Assembly (NCBI GenBank): GCA_903905735.1
Contig: CAIVHU010000034.1
Span: 1-36,697 of the forward strand
Direction: 5' to 3'
DNA length: 36,697 nucleotides
DNA from: an uncultured beta proteobacterium
GTDB lineage: Bacteria; Pseudomonadota; Gammaproteobacteria; Burkholderiales; Burkholderiaceae_C
Shown in pieces: positions 24,873 to 33,098 of the stretch. The notes beneath the pieces were generated by a model. It saw nothing but the letters and a program-made list of their open reading frames with translations. It did no database searches and had not been told where the DNA came from. Each line of letters begins with the position of its first letter. Within the stretch, counting starts at the first letter, position 1. The position numbers were made by a program, and so were the translations under genes.

Positions 24873-26621
24873 TCAGAAAGTTTCCCAGTCCGAATCCGAG
24901 GTGCCCGTGGCGGCCGCTGTTTGGGCCGCTGGAGCTGGCAAGGGTGCCTTGATTTGGGCCGCCGGCTTGCCACGCGAGCGCGCCGCCGCGCCCTTGGGCA
25001 CGCCAGCCGCACGGCGGTCCACGCCTTTGAATTGAGCGGGTGTGGGCGGATGGGCGCGTACAGCAGCCGCAGGCAACGGGCGGGCTACGTCTTGGTCGCC
25101 AGACCCCAGCTTGAACACGGCCACGGTCTGCACCAGTTCCTGAGCCTGGGATTTGAGGCTGGTGGCAGCAGCCGCCATTTGTTCCACCAGCGCGGCGTTT
25201 TGCTGGGTCACGTTGTCCATCTGCGCCACCGCTTCGCCCACCTGGCTAACGCCTTCGCTTTGCTCGCCGCTGGCAGCGCTGATTTCGCCCATGATGTCGG
25301 TCACGCGCTTGATCGAGGTCACCACCTCGTGCATGGTGCTACCAGCCTGATCGACCAGCGCCGTGCCCTGCTCCACCCGCTCAACGCTGGCGCTGATCAG
25401 CGTCTTGATCTCTTTGGCGGCCTCGGCGCTGCGCCCGGCCAGTGAGCGCACCTCGCTGGCCACCACAGCAAAGCCACGGCCCTGCTCCCCTGCACGAGCC
25501 GCTTCCACGGCCGCATTGAGCGCCAGAATGTTGGTCTGGAAGGCAATGCCGTCGATCACGCTGATGATGTCGCCGATCTTGCGGCTGGCTTCGTTGATGC
25601 CGCGCATGGTGTCGACCACTTGCGACACCACGTCGCCGCCCTGCACCGCCACGCTGCTGGCGCTCAATGCCAGCTGGTTGGCCTGGCGGGCGTTGTCGGC
25701 GTTTTGCTTCACCGCATCGCTGAGTTGCTCCATGCTGGCCGAGGTTTGCTCCAGCGCAGCAGCCTGGCTTTCGGTGCGGCTGCTCAGGTCATGGTTGCCC
25801 TGGGCGATCTCGGCGCTGGCGGTGGCAATGCCGTCGGCCGAGTCGCGCACATCGGTCACCAGTTTTTTCAGCGCAGCGTCCATCTCGGCCATCACACCCA
25901 TCAGGCTGTCAGCACCGCCCTGGTTCGGCAGGCTGACGCTCAGGTTGCCCTTGGCGATGGCGTGCAAGGCGGTACGCGCATCAGCCGGGTCACCGCCGAG
26001 CTCACGGCGCAGGGTGGCCACCATACGCAAACTCAAAACCAGGGTCACCAGAATTGCCAGCACCGCCAGCACGATAGAAACCGTGACCGCCGTGCTGATG
26101 GTGTGGCTGACCCGCGCGTACGTGTTCTGCGAGGCCCGGGTTGCCGCCTTGCCCTGCTTCAACAGCTCGGCCTTGAGCGCGCGCCAGGCGGGTGTTTCTT
26201 CCTTGTTGATGACGTCCCGGGCATCGCCCTGCGCAGCAACAATGGCCAGAACTTTGTCCTGCGCTTGTTGCTGGGTCGCGCGCAACGCGGGCAACTTGCC
26301 CAGACCAGCGGCCAGCTCACTGCCTTGAGCGCTTTGCTGCGCGCGCCCAAAGGCCGAGTCGTAGTCATTCTGCGCAGCCTTCATGTTGTCAAAGGCTTTG
26401 GGGTTGGACGGGTCAAGCAGGATGTTGCGCATGGCCTGGCCCATTTGCAGACCCTGAGCGTACATGTCAGAGAGCGCCTGATCCACCGCCTGTTCGGTGC
26501 GGGTATAGCGGTCAAATTCCCTCTGCGCATTGATCAGGGCACCAATACTGCTGATCAGGGCCACAATAAAAATAACCGCCGGAATGACGCCGAATGCCGT
26601 GATGCGGGAGCTGAATTTCAT
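24873..26621 (-). CDS. Methyl-accepting chemotaxis protein with C-terminal CheR tether
   Basis: The 582-aa transmembrane chemoreceptor has TM1 at ~8-30 ([20 protein letters not shown]), a ~140-residue periplasmic helical sensor, TM2 at ~173-195 ([20 protein letters not shown]), then a HAMP-like segment starting [20 protein letters not shown]. The signalling hairpin holds the invariant tip [20 protein letters not shown] and methylation helices rich in Glu/Gln pairs. A Pro/Ala-rich tail ends in DWETF, matching the xWxxF pentapeptide that tethers CheR and CheB. The start is ATG 26621 ([10 protein letters not shown]); the frame is open to 26672. It lies 110 bp downstream of a second chemoreceptor gene with near-identical signalling domain. 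The ligand is unknown. Confidence 0.94.
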   Translation of the reverse strand: MKFSSRITAFGVIPAVIFIVALISSIGALINAQREFDRYTRTEQAVDQALSDMYAQGLQMGQAMRNILLDPSNPKAFDNMKAAQNDYDSAFGRAQQSAQGSELAAGLGKLPALRATQQQAQDKVLAIVAAQGDARDVINKEETPAWRALKAELLKQGKAATRASQNTYARVSHTISTAVTVSIVLAVLAILVTLVLSLRMVATLRRELGGDPADARTALHAIAKGNLSVSLPNQGGADSLMGVMAEMDAALKKLVTDVRDSADGIATASAEIAQGNHDLSSRTESQAAALEQTSASMEQLSDAVKQNADNARQANQLALSASSVAVQGGDVVSQVVDTMRGINEASRKIGDIISVIDGIAFQTNILALNAAVEAARAGEQGRGFAVVASEVRSLAGRSAEAAKEIKTLISASVERVEQGTALVDQAGSTMHEVVTSIKRVTDIMGEISAASGEQSEGVSQVGEAVAQMDNVTQQNAALVEQMAAAATSLKSQAQELVQTVAVFKLGSGDQDVARPLPAAAVRAHPPTPAQFKGVDRRAAGVPKGAAARSRGKPAAQIKAPLPAPAAQTAAATGTSDSDWETF

Positions 26622-26731
26622 GAGCTTCTCCAACGTTAATCGGCAAATTTTACGCGCCGACACCCCACACAAACCGCAGGTTTACCCTGCGAAAGCGCCA
26701 CAGTCCCGGCGCTTTCGACCAGGTCCGCTGA

Positions 26732-28510
26732 CTAGAAAGTCTCCCAGTCCGAGTCTGAGGTGCCACTGGCGTGCACAGGTGCTTTGGCAGCCGGAGCAGC
26801 CAAAGGCACCGGTGCTGCCTTCATGACCGGAGCCTTGGCAGGCGCTGTGCCGCGCGCCGCCGCACCTTTGGGCACACCGCCTGCACGGCGGTCAACGCCT
26901 TTGAACGCGCTAGGTGTTGGCGGGTGCGCGCGCACAGCGGCAGTGGGCAGCGGATGGGCCGCGTCGTGGTCGCCCACACCCAGCTTGAATACCGCGACCG
27001 TTTGCACCAGCTCCTGCGCCTGCGCCTTGAGGCTGCTGGCTGCAGCGGCCATCTCTTCGACCAGCGCAGCGTTTTGCTGGGTGACCTGGTCCATCTGATT
27101 CACCGCCTCGCCGACTTGCGCCACACCCTGGCTTTGCTCGGCGCTGGCCGCGCTGATCTCGCCCATGATGTCGGTCACGCGTTTGATGGAGGTCACCACA
27201 TCGCTCATGGTGACACCGGCCCGATCCACCAGCGCGCTACCCGTTTCCACACGCTCGACGCTGGCGTTGATCAAGGTCTTGATCTCTTTGGCGGCCTCGG
27301 CACTGCGCCCGGCCAGAGACCGCACCTCGCTGGCCACCACCGCAAAGCCACGGCCTTGCTCCCCTGCACGAGCCGCTTCCACCGCCGCGTTGAGCGCCAG
27401 GATGTTGGTCTGAAAGGCGATGCCGTCAATCACACTGATGATGTCGGCAATCTTGCGCGATGCCTCGTTGATGCCACGCATGGTATCGACCACCTCGGCC
27501 ACCACCGCGCCGCCTTGCTCGGCCACCTGGCTGGCACTCATGGCCAACTGGTTGGCCTGGCGGGCACTGTCGGCGTTTTGCGTCACGGTGTCGCTCAGGT
27601 GTGTCATGCTGGCCGAGGTTTGCTCCAGCGCAGCGGCCTGGCTCTCGGTGCGTGCAGACAGGTCGTGGTTACCCTGGGCGATCTCAGCACTGGCGGTCGA
27701 AACACTTTCACTCCCCTGGCGAACGCGTTGGACCACACCCGCCAGGCTCGATTGCATGGTTGACAGTGCTTGCATCAGGTGCCCAATTTCGTCTTGGCCG
27801 TCTTGCGGCAAGCTCTGGCTCAAATCACCTTCACCAATACGCTGCGCCGCCGTGCTGGCCATGCTGATGCCATTGGCGATGCCCCTGGAGATGCTCCAGC
27901 TGGCAAAAATCGCAATGCCGACGCACACGGCCAACAACGCACCGCCGACCATAAACAACTGGTTGAACATGGCTTCGGTTTCGGCGCGGGTCTGGTGAAC
28001 GTTGGCCAGTTCGCCGTCCACCAGCAGTTGCGTCACGCGCAGGTAATCGGCCGTCGCGGGTACCAACTTGTCACGCACCAGCGCCTGGGTTCCCACTTCG
28101 TCGCCTGCCGCCTTCAAGGCGTTAGCCTGATCTCGCACGGCCAGCCAGACTTTGCGCACCTCGCCCACCGCCTGTGCCCGCTTCTGTGAGTCTTCGTCAT
28201 TGGCCATTTCCAGAAATTTCTTTTGGGTGGCGGTGGTTTCCGCACTGGTGGCGGCCATGTCGGCCTTGAAAAAATCAAACAAGGCGGCCCCCGGGGAATA
28301 CGCCGCCGCCAGCGAACGTGCAGAGTTCTGGCGCACATCGGCATGCCACTTTTCGGCGAGACTCAACAGCTGCGACTCGGTTTCCATGTGCTCGGTGGCC
28401 ACGGAAACCTGATGAATCCGCCATGCGGCCAGGGCGGACAGGACCAAAAAAGCGAGCGTGATGACCGCAAAGCCGAGGGTCAGCCGGGTGGAGATTTTTA
28501 ATTGATTCAT
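26732..28510 (-). CDS. Methyl-accepting chemotaxis protein with 4-helix-bundle sensor and CheR tether
   Basis: The 592-aa chemoreceptor begins [20 protein letters not shown], the Tar-like start of betaproteobacterial receptors. It has TM1 to ~32, a periplasmic four-helix-bundle sensor ([20 protein letters not shown] ... [20 protein letters not shown]), TM2 at ~190-210 ([20 protein letters not shown]) and a standard HAMP ([20 protein letters not shown]). The signalling tip [20 protein letters not shown] and terminal DWETF match the neighbouring receptor. Starts at 28510 and 28522 are possible; 28510 has GGATAA about 5 bp upstream and the usual MNxLKIS start. It is first of the two receptor genes and is probably cotranscribed with the second. 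Confidence 0.94.
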   Translation of the reverse strand: MNQLKISTRLTLGFAVITLAFLVLSALAAWRIHQVSVATEHMETESQLLSLAEKWHADVRQNSARSLAAAYSPGAALFDFFKADMAATSAETTATQKKFLEMANDEDSQKRAQAVGEVRKVWLAVRDQANALKAAGDEVGTQALVRDKLVPATADYLRVTQLLVDGELANVHQTRAETEAMFNQLFMVGGALLAVCVGIAIFASWSISRGIANGISMASTAAQRIGEGDLSQSLPQDGQDEIGHLMQALSTMQSSLAGVVQRVRQGSESVSTASAEIAQGNHDLSARTESQAAALEQTSASMTHLSDTVTQNADSARQANQLAMSASQVAEQGGAVVAEVVDTMRGINEASRKIADIISVIDGIAFQTNILALNAAVEAARAGEQGRGFAVVASEVRSLAGRSAEAAKEIKTLINASVERVETGSALVDRAGVTMSDVVTSIKRVTDIMGEISAASAEQSQGVAQVGEAVNQMDQVTQQNAALVEEMAAAASSLKAQAQELVQTVAVFKLGVGDHDAAHPLPTAAVRAHPPTPSAFKGVDRRAGGVPKGAAARGTAPAKAPVMKAAPVPLAAPAAKAPVHASGTSDSDWETF

Positions 28511-28619
28511 GGCGTTATCCATCCAGGTCGAACATGTGCTGCAGGATCATAAAACGCTTTACACCTTGGAAAGGGGCCAAAACTGCCCCGAACTGCCACT
28601 GGGCTATCGAAACAACACT

Positions 28620-28647
28620 TTGAGGCCGTTGCCGTGGCTTTGATACA
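28620..28647 (+). promoter_or_regulatory. Candidate trp operon promoter
   Basis: TTGAGG, 16 bp, GATACA. This is only a moderate match to sigma-70 sites. If it is used, transcription begins a few bases before the leader-peptide ATG at 28657, leaving almost no 5' leader, so a promoter further upstream in the 28511-28620 gap remains possible; I see none better there. Confidence 0.35.
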
Positions 28648-28656
28648 CTGGAAAAC

Positions 28657-28722
28657 ATGTTCATCCATCAAATCAACATCAAGGGTTGCAGCAACCGGGG
28701 AGCCTGGCTCTGGCGTTCATAA
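28657..28722 (+). CDS. trpL: Candidate tryptophan leader peptide (21 aa, two Trp codons)
   Basis: An ATG preceded by GGAAAA opens a 21-codon frame, MFIHQINIKGCSNRGAWLWR-S, with Trp codons at 28705-28707 and 28711-28713 just before the TAA. Two Trp in 21 codons, close to the stop and 146 bp upstream of trpE, is the classical form of a trp attenuation leader. A GC-rich hairpin with a run of six T follows within 35 bp. Stalling at the Trp codons under tryptophan shortage would let RNA polymerase continue into trpE. Leader ORFs this short are missed by normal gene calling. Confidence 0.7.
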   Translation: MFIHQINIKGCSNRGAWLWRS

Positions 28723-28736
28723 CCGACATGGTTGGC

Positions 28737-28761
28737 CGCGCCTGCTGGCGTGCGCTTTTTT
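28737..28761 (+). terminator. Candidate trp attenuator
   Basis: CGCGCC and GGCGTG pair (six pairs, one of them G-U) around a TGCT loop, then CGC and TTTTTT at 28756-28761. The terminator 3' arm contains CTGGCGT (28745-28751), which also occurs at 28710-28716 across the second Trp codon of the leader peptide, so the two copies can compete for the same partner strand. I cannot settle the full antiterminator fold by eye. Confidence 0.6.
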
Positions 28762-28868
28762 GAACCCCCGCAGCCTTGCGCTGCCGCTGATTTTGGTCCG
28801 AGTTGAACACGTCATCGCTGGCAAACAGCGCCACCGGACCCTCAGCACTTAATGGAAAGAACCATCCT

Positions 28869-30392
28869 GTGATCACTGCGTCCGAATTTGACCTTCTTGC
28901 CGCCCAAGGCTTTAACCGCATCCCGGTGATGGCGCAAGCCTTTGCCGACTTGGAAACCCCGCTCTCGCTCTACCTGAAACTCACCCAAAGCGCCGCCAAC
29001 AGCTTTTTGCTGGAATCGGTGGTCGGTGGTGAGCGCTTTGGCCGCTACAGCTTCATCGGCCTGCCCGCGCGCACGCTGCTTCGCGCCAGCGGCTTTGGTG
29101 CCGATGCCAAAACCGAGGTGGTGACCGACGGTGTGGTGGTGGAAACGTCAAGCGCCAACCCGCTGGACTTTATTGCCGACTACCAGAAGCGCTTCAAGGT
29201 GGCGCTGCAACCCAATATGCCGCGTTTTTGCGGTGGCCTGGCGGGCTATTTTGGCTACGACGCGGTGCGCTATATCGAGAAAAAGCTGCAACACAGTTGC
29301 CCGCCCGATGAGCTGTTTTGCCCTGACATCCTGCTGCTGCAATGTGAAGAACTGGCCGTCATCGACAACCTGTCGGGGACCCTGCATTTGATGGTGTATG
29401 CCGACCCAGCCCAGGCCAATGCTTACGATACAGCTACCAAAAGACTAGCGCATCTGAAGTCCCTGCTGCGCGCCAGCGTGCAAGCGCCCGAAATCCTGCC
29501 CAGCCCCGGCCAGCCTGCTAGGCGTGACTTTGCCAAAGCCGACTACATTGCCGCCGTCGAGCGCGCCAAGGAGCTGATTGCCGGTGGCGACTTCATGCAG
29601 GTGCAGGTCGGCCAGCGCATCAAAAAGCCCTACACCCAGTCGCCGCTGAGCCTGTACCGTGCCTTGCGCGCGCTCAACCCCAGCCCGTACATGTACTACT
29701 ACAACTTCAGCGGCACGATCGACGGCGGTGCGGACTTTCATGTGGTGGGGGCCAGCCCGGAGATTCTGGTTCGGCAGGAGCAGGTCACGCTGGACGGCAA
29801 AACCGCGCAAAAAATCACCATCCGACCGCTGGCCGGTACACGTCCGCGCGGTGCCACGGTGGAGGCCGACAAAGCCGCCGAAGTCGAACTCATCAACGAC
29901 CCCAAGGAGCGTGCCGAACACGTCATGCTGATTGACCTGGCGCGCAACGACATTGGCCGCATCGCCAAGATCGGCAGCGTCAAGGTCACCGATGCGTTTT
30001 GCGTGGAGCGCTACAGCCACGTGATGCACATCGTCAGCAACGTCGAAGGCACGTTGCTTGATGGCATGAGCAGCATGGATGTGCTCAAAGCCACCTTCCC
30101 GGCGGGCACGCTGACCGGTGCGCCCAAGGTGCATGCGATGGAACTGATCGACCAACTGGAGCTGACCAAGCGCGGCATCTACGGCGGTGCCTGCGGGTAC
30201 CTGAGCTACGCCGGTGACATGGATGTGGCTATTGCCATCCGCACCGGCATCATCAAGGACCAGATGCTCTATGTGCAAGCGGCGGCGGGCGTGGTCGCCG
30301 ATTCGGTGCCGGAACTGGAGTGGAGGGAAACCGAAGCCAAGGCGCGGGCCTTGCTCAGGGCGGCGGAACTGGTGGAAGAAGGGCTGGAATAA
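28869..30392 (+). CDS. trpE: Anthranilate synthase component I
   Basis: The 507-aa large subunit converts chorismate to anthranilate with ammonia from TrpG, the first step of tryptophan synthesis. It shows the feedback element LLESVVGGERFGRYSFIG, PYMYYYNFSG, VGASPEILVRQ, RPLAGTRPRGATVEADKAAE and the late ATFPAGTLTGAPKVHAMELI. I choose GTG 28869 because VITASEFDLLAAQGFNRIPV is the family N-terminus and GGAAAGA lies 8 bp upstream. The frame stays open to a TTG at 28803, a poor start. It is 3 bp from trpG, and a candidate Trp attenuator precedes it. Confidence 0.96.
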   Translation: MITASEFDLLAAQGFNRIPVMAQAFADLETPLSLYLKLTQSAANSFLLESVVGGERFGRYSFIGLPARTLLRASGFGADAKTEVVTDGVVVETSSANPLDFIADYQKRFKVALQPNMPRFCGGLAGYFGYDAVRYIEKKLQHSCPPDELFCPDILLLQCEELAVIDNLSGTLHLMVYADPAQANAYDTATKRLAHLKSLLRASVQAPEILPSPGQPARRDFAKADYIAAVERAKELIAGGDFMQVQVGQRIKKPYTQSPLSLYRALRALNPSPYMYYYNFSGTIDGGADFHVVGASPEILVRQEQVTLDGKTAQKITIRPLAGTRPRGATVEADKAAEVELINDPKERAEHVMLIDLARNDIGRIAKIGSVKVTDAFCVERYSHVMHIVSNVEGTLLDGMSSMDVLKATFPAGTLTGAPKVHAMELIDQLELTKRGIYGGACGYLSYAGDMDVAIAIRTGIIKDQMLYVQAAAGVVADSVPELEWRETEAKARALLRAAELVEEGLE

Positions 30393-30395
30393 ATC

Positions 30396-31010
30396 ATGAC
30401 GCACACCATCAAACTCCTGATGATCGACAACTACGACAGCTTCACCTACAACATCGTCCAGTATCTGGGCGAGCTGGGAGCCGAAGTCACCGTGGCACGC
30501 AATGACGAAATCACGCTGGCGCAGATCGACGCGATGCTGGCGGCTGGCCAACTGGACCGGCTGGTGGTGTCGCCCGGCCCGTGTTCGCCAGCGGAAGCGG
30601 GGATTTCCGTGGCCGCCATTGCGCACTTTGCCGGCAAGCTGCCGATTCTGGGCGTGTGTCTGGGCCACCAGGCGATTGGTGCGGCGTTTGGCGGCACCAT
30701 CATCCGGGCGCAGCAGCTCATGCACGGCAAAACCAGCGTCATGACGACCACGCAGGAAGGCTTGTTTGAAGGTTTGCCCGAGCAGTTCACCGTCAACCGC
30801 TACCACTCGCTGGCCATCGAACGCGATACCTGCCCGCCCTGCCTGAAGGTCACCGCGTGGACCGATGACGGCGAGATCATGGGCGTGAAACACACCACGC
30901 TGGACATCGAAGGCGTGCAATTTCACCCCGAAAGCATCCTGACCGAGCACGGCCACGCGATGTTGAAAAACTTTCTGAAGCCCCGCGCAACGGCATGCGA
31001 CGCAGCCTGA
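30396..31010 (+). CDS. trpG: Anthranilate synthase component II (glutamine amidotransferase)
   Basis: This 204-aa class I glutamine amidotransferase supplies ammonia to TrpE. It has [20 protein letters not shown] at the start, [13 protein letters not shown], the nucleophile loop [16 protein letters not shown] (Cys88) and the His-Glu pair of [12 protein letters not shown] near residue 182. The start ATG is 3 bp after the trpE stop, so translation is probably coupled. In many organisms this subunit also serves folate synthesis (PabA). Confidence 0.96.
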   Translation: MTHTIKLLMIDNYDSFTYNIVQYLGELGAEVTVARNDEITLAQIDAMLAAGQLDRLVVSPGPCSPAEAGISVAAIAHFAGKLPILGVCLGHQAIGAAFGGTIIRAQQLMHGKTSVMTTTQEGLFEGLPEQFTVNRYHSLAIERDTCPPCLKVTAWTDDGEIMGVKHTTLDIEGVQFHPESILTEHGHAMLKNFLKPRATACDAA

Positions 31011-31061
31011 CGCACCAACGCACCTCCCGACCGCTCATCGGGGGGCTGCAGACGAACAGCC

Positions 31062-31124
31062 ATTTGCTATACATTCCATATCTGCCAGCGCATACTCCAC
31101 GAGGGCTAGAGGCTAAAAAGGCTT
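31062..31124 (+). repeat. Hairpin repeat copy upstream of ltaE (near consensus)
   Basis: Plus-orientation copy: TTTGCTATACATTCCATATC, then TGCCAGCGCATACTCCACGA and GGGCTAGAGGCTAAAAAGGC. Its end, AAAAAGG, is about 10 bp before the ltaE ATG and may act as the ribosome-binding site. It splits trpG from ltaE in the trp cluster. Confidence 0.8.
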
Positions 31125-31131
31125 GCAACTC

Positions 31132-32304
31132 ATGATGACAACCATTGATCTTCGCAGTGACACCGTCACCCAGCCCACACCGGCCATGCGTGCCACGATG
31201 GCTGCCGCACCGGTGGGTGACGACGTGTTTGGTGACGACCCCAGCGTCAACGCCTTGCAGGACAAACTGGCCACCATGCTGGGTTTTGAAGCGGCGTTGT
31301 TTGTGCCCACCGGCACGCAAAGCAACCTGTGCGCGTTGATGGCGCACTGCCAGCGTGGCGACGAGTACATCGTCGGCCAGATGGCGCACACCTACCGCTG
31401 GGAAGGCGGCGGCGCAGCGGTGCTGGGCAGCATCCAGCCGCAGCCGCTGCAGCACCAGCCCGACGGAACCTTGGCTCTGGACGACATCGCAGCAGCGATC
31501 AAACCCGACGACGCGCACTTTGCCAAAACCCGTCTGCTGACGCTGGAAAACACGATCGGCGGCAAGTTGCTGCCGTTTGATTATGTGCAGGCAGCGACCG
31601 AACTGGCCCGCCTACGCGGTTTGGGGCGGCATCTGGATGGTGCGCGGCTGTTCAATGCCGCCGTGGCGCAGGCGACGCAGACGGCCGAAAAAAACACATC
31701 AAATTCGGCTGCAGCCCTTTCATATCAAGCACAGGCAGCTATACATTTAGATGGCCCTGCAACGCGGGGAGTAACGCCCGGTGGTGCTTGGGCTTCCCCC
31801 GGCCTGCCAGCCATCGTGACCGAGGCGCGGCGCATCGCCCAGTGTTTTGACAGCGTCTCGGTGTGTCTGAGCAAAGGCCTGGGCGCGCCGGTCGGGTCGG
31901 TGCTCTGCAGCAGCGCCGACTTCATCGCCCGCGCCCACCGCATCCGCAAAATGGCCGGAGGTGGCATGCGCCAGGCCGGCATTCTGGCCGCTGCCGGTAG
32001 CTATGCGCTGGACCACCATGTGGCGCGACTGGCTGACGACCACGCGCTGGCAGCACGTCTGGCCGCCGGGTTGCAAGGCCTGCCCGGCGTGCTGGTGGAG
32101 CCGCCACACACCAATATGGTGTTTGTCGATCTGGTCGGCGAAGCCAAGGCCCGTGGGACTAAACTGCTTCCGTATTTGAAGCAGCATGGCGTGCTGGCTA
32201 CCGGGCTCTACCGGCTGCGCTTCGTCACGCATCTGGATGTGGACGCTACGGGCATCGACCACGCGGTCGCGGTGATCCGGGCCTTTTTTAACAAGGTCGC
32301 GTGA
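31132..32304 (+). CDS. ltaE: Low-specificity L-threonine aldolase
   Basis: The 390-aa PLP enzyme cleaves threonine and allo-threonine to glycine and acetaldehyde. Markers are IDLRSDTVTQPTPAMRATMA, VGDDVFGDDPSVNALQD, FVPTGTQSNLCALMAHC, LTLENTIGGKLLPFD and VSVCLSKGLGAPVGSVLCSS, which holds the PLP lysine. Family members are usually ~330-350 aa. The excess lies between RLFNAAVAQA and EARRIAQCFD, where a stretch of roughly 45 residues is added: a hairpin repeat copy (~188-207) and a Gly/Pro-rich tail (GPATRGVTPGGAWASPGLP). The insertion falls between the conserved HLDGARLFNA and the PLP-lysine motif. ATG 31132 or 31135 are both possible. The stop overlaps the next start by one base. Confidence 0.93.
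   Translation: MMTTIDLRSDTVTQPTPAMRATMAAAPVGDDVFGDDPSVNALQDKLATMLGFEAALFVPTGTQSNLCALMAHCQRGDEYIVGQMAHTYRWEGGGAAVLGSIQPQPLQHQPDGTLALDDIAAAIKPDDAHFAKTRLLTLENTIGGKLLPFDYVQAATELARLRGLGRHLDGARLFNAAVAQATQTAEKNTSNSAAALSYQAQAAIHLDGPATRGVTPGGAWASPGLPAIVTEARRIAQCFDSVSVCLSKGLGAPVGSVLCSSADFIARAHRIRKMAGGGMRQAGILAAAGSYALDHHVARLADDHALAARLAAGLQGLPGVLVEPPHTNMVFVDLVGEAKARGTKLLPYLKQHGVLATGLYRLRFVTHLDVDATGIDHAVAVIRAFFNKVA
31694..31753 (-). repeat. Hairpin repeat copy in frame within ltaE
   Basis: Reverse-oriented copy: ACATCAAATTCGGCTGCAGC, then CCTTTCATATCAAGCACAGG and CAGCTATACATTTAGATG. The minus strand reads TAGCTGCCTGTGCTTGATAT then GAAAGGGCTGCAGCCGAATT. It is translated as TSNSAAALSYQAQAAIHLD. Orientation and reading frame are the same as in icmF, and the peptide core SAAALSYQAQAA is closely similar to [12 protein letters not shown] there. 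Confidence 0.82.
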
Positions 32305-33050
32305 TGACAGGCGGCATCGGCGTGTTGGCGAGTTCCGTGGTGGCAGACTGGCCGCTTACGTCGCTGGGGGCGCTGGGTATCGAGCACCTGGGCCTGTTCA
32401 TCGTCGCGGGCATCGTCTTGAACCTCACGCCGGGGCCGGACGTGTTGTACATCCTGGCGCAAGGCGGCAAGGGGGGCGTGCCCGCTGGCAGCGCGGCGGC
32501 GCTGGGGATTGTGGCGGGGTGCTGTGTGCACATTCTGGCGGCGGCGCTGGGCCTGAGCGCACTGATCGCCGCCTCCGCGACCGCCTTCAGTTTGCTGAAA
32601 TGGCTGGGCGCGGCGTATCTGGTGTACGTCGGCTGGGGCATGATGCGGTCTGTCAAACGATCGGATTTGATAGCTGCCAGCCCAGCAGCTATAAGGGCTA
32701 CAGGCACAAAAGGCTTGAAAATCATTTTTATCAACGGTTTCTGGACCAATGTGCTCAACCCCAAGGTGGCGCTGTTTTTTCTGGCCTTTGTACCGCAATT
32801 CATCACGCCGGATGCCACGCACAAAACCCTGGCGTTTTTGGTACTGGGGCTGGTGTTCAACCTCAACAGCCTGTGGATTAACCTGGGCTACGGCTGGCTT
32901 GGGGCCTTAGTGGCCGCTGCCGTGGGCCGCCAGCAGTCGCCTCTTTGGTCGGGCTTGATGGGCCGGGTGCACTGGCTGGAGCGCCTGGCAGGTGCCGCGT
33001 TCATCGCCTTTGGCCTGAAGCTGGCCTTGACCGACAATCCCGCCCACTGA
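32304..33050 (+). CDS. LysE/RhtB-family amino acid exporter
   Basis: This 248-aa LysE-superfamily transporter contains the RhtB signature GLFIVAGIVLNLTPGPDVLY and GSAAALGIVAGCCVHILAAA, with LLKWLGAAYLVYVGWGMMRS and FINGFWTNVLNPKVALFFLA. About six helices are visible. RhtB relatives export threonine, homoserine or similar. Its start ATG shares one base with the ltaE stop, so it is coupled to threonine aldolase, which suggests threonine or glycine as candidate substrates (inference). Residues ~120-140, in the loop between the third helix and the conserved FINGFW segment, are encoded by a hairpin repeat copy. Membrane-loop placement would explain why it is tolerated. Confidence 0.88.
   Translation: MTGGIGVLASSVVADWPLTSLGALGIEHLGLFIVAGIVLNLTPGPDVLYILAQGGKGGVPAGSAAALGIVAGCCVHILAAALGLSALIAASATAFSLLKWLGAAYLVYVGWGMMRSVKRSDLIAASPAAIRATGTKGLKIIFINGFWTNVLNPKVALFFLAFVPQFITPDATHKTLAFLVLGLVFNLNSLWINLGYGWLGALVAAAVGRQQSPLWSGLMGRVHWLERLAGAAFIAFGLKLALTDNPAH
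32662..32724 (+). repeat. Hairpin repeat copy in frame within the RhtB-type gene
   Basis: Plus-orientation copy: GGATTTGATAGCTGCCAGCC, then CAGCAGCTATAAGGGCTACA and GGCACAAAAGGCTTGAAAAT. The blocks TTTGATAGCTGC and ATAAGGGCTACAGGC match the family closely. It is translated as SDLIAASPAAIRATGTKGLK without interrupting the frame. Confidence 0.8.
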
Positions 33051-33098
33051 GTCCTTGACGTTTTTCCCCCTCATTTCTTGACCGCCCCCGGAGCCCAC

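Noticed and set aside
29420..29456. Possible repeat trace in trpE (ACAGCTACCAAAAGACTAGCG)
   Set aside because: Arms are out of register and the protein has normal length here.
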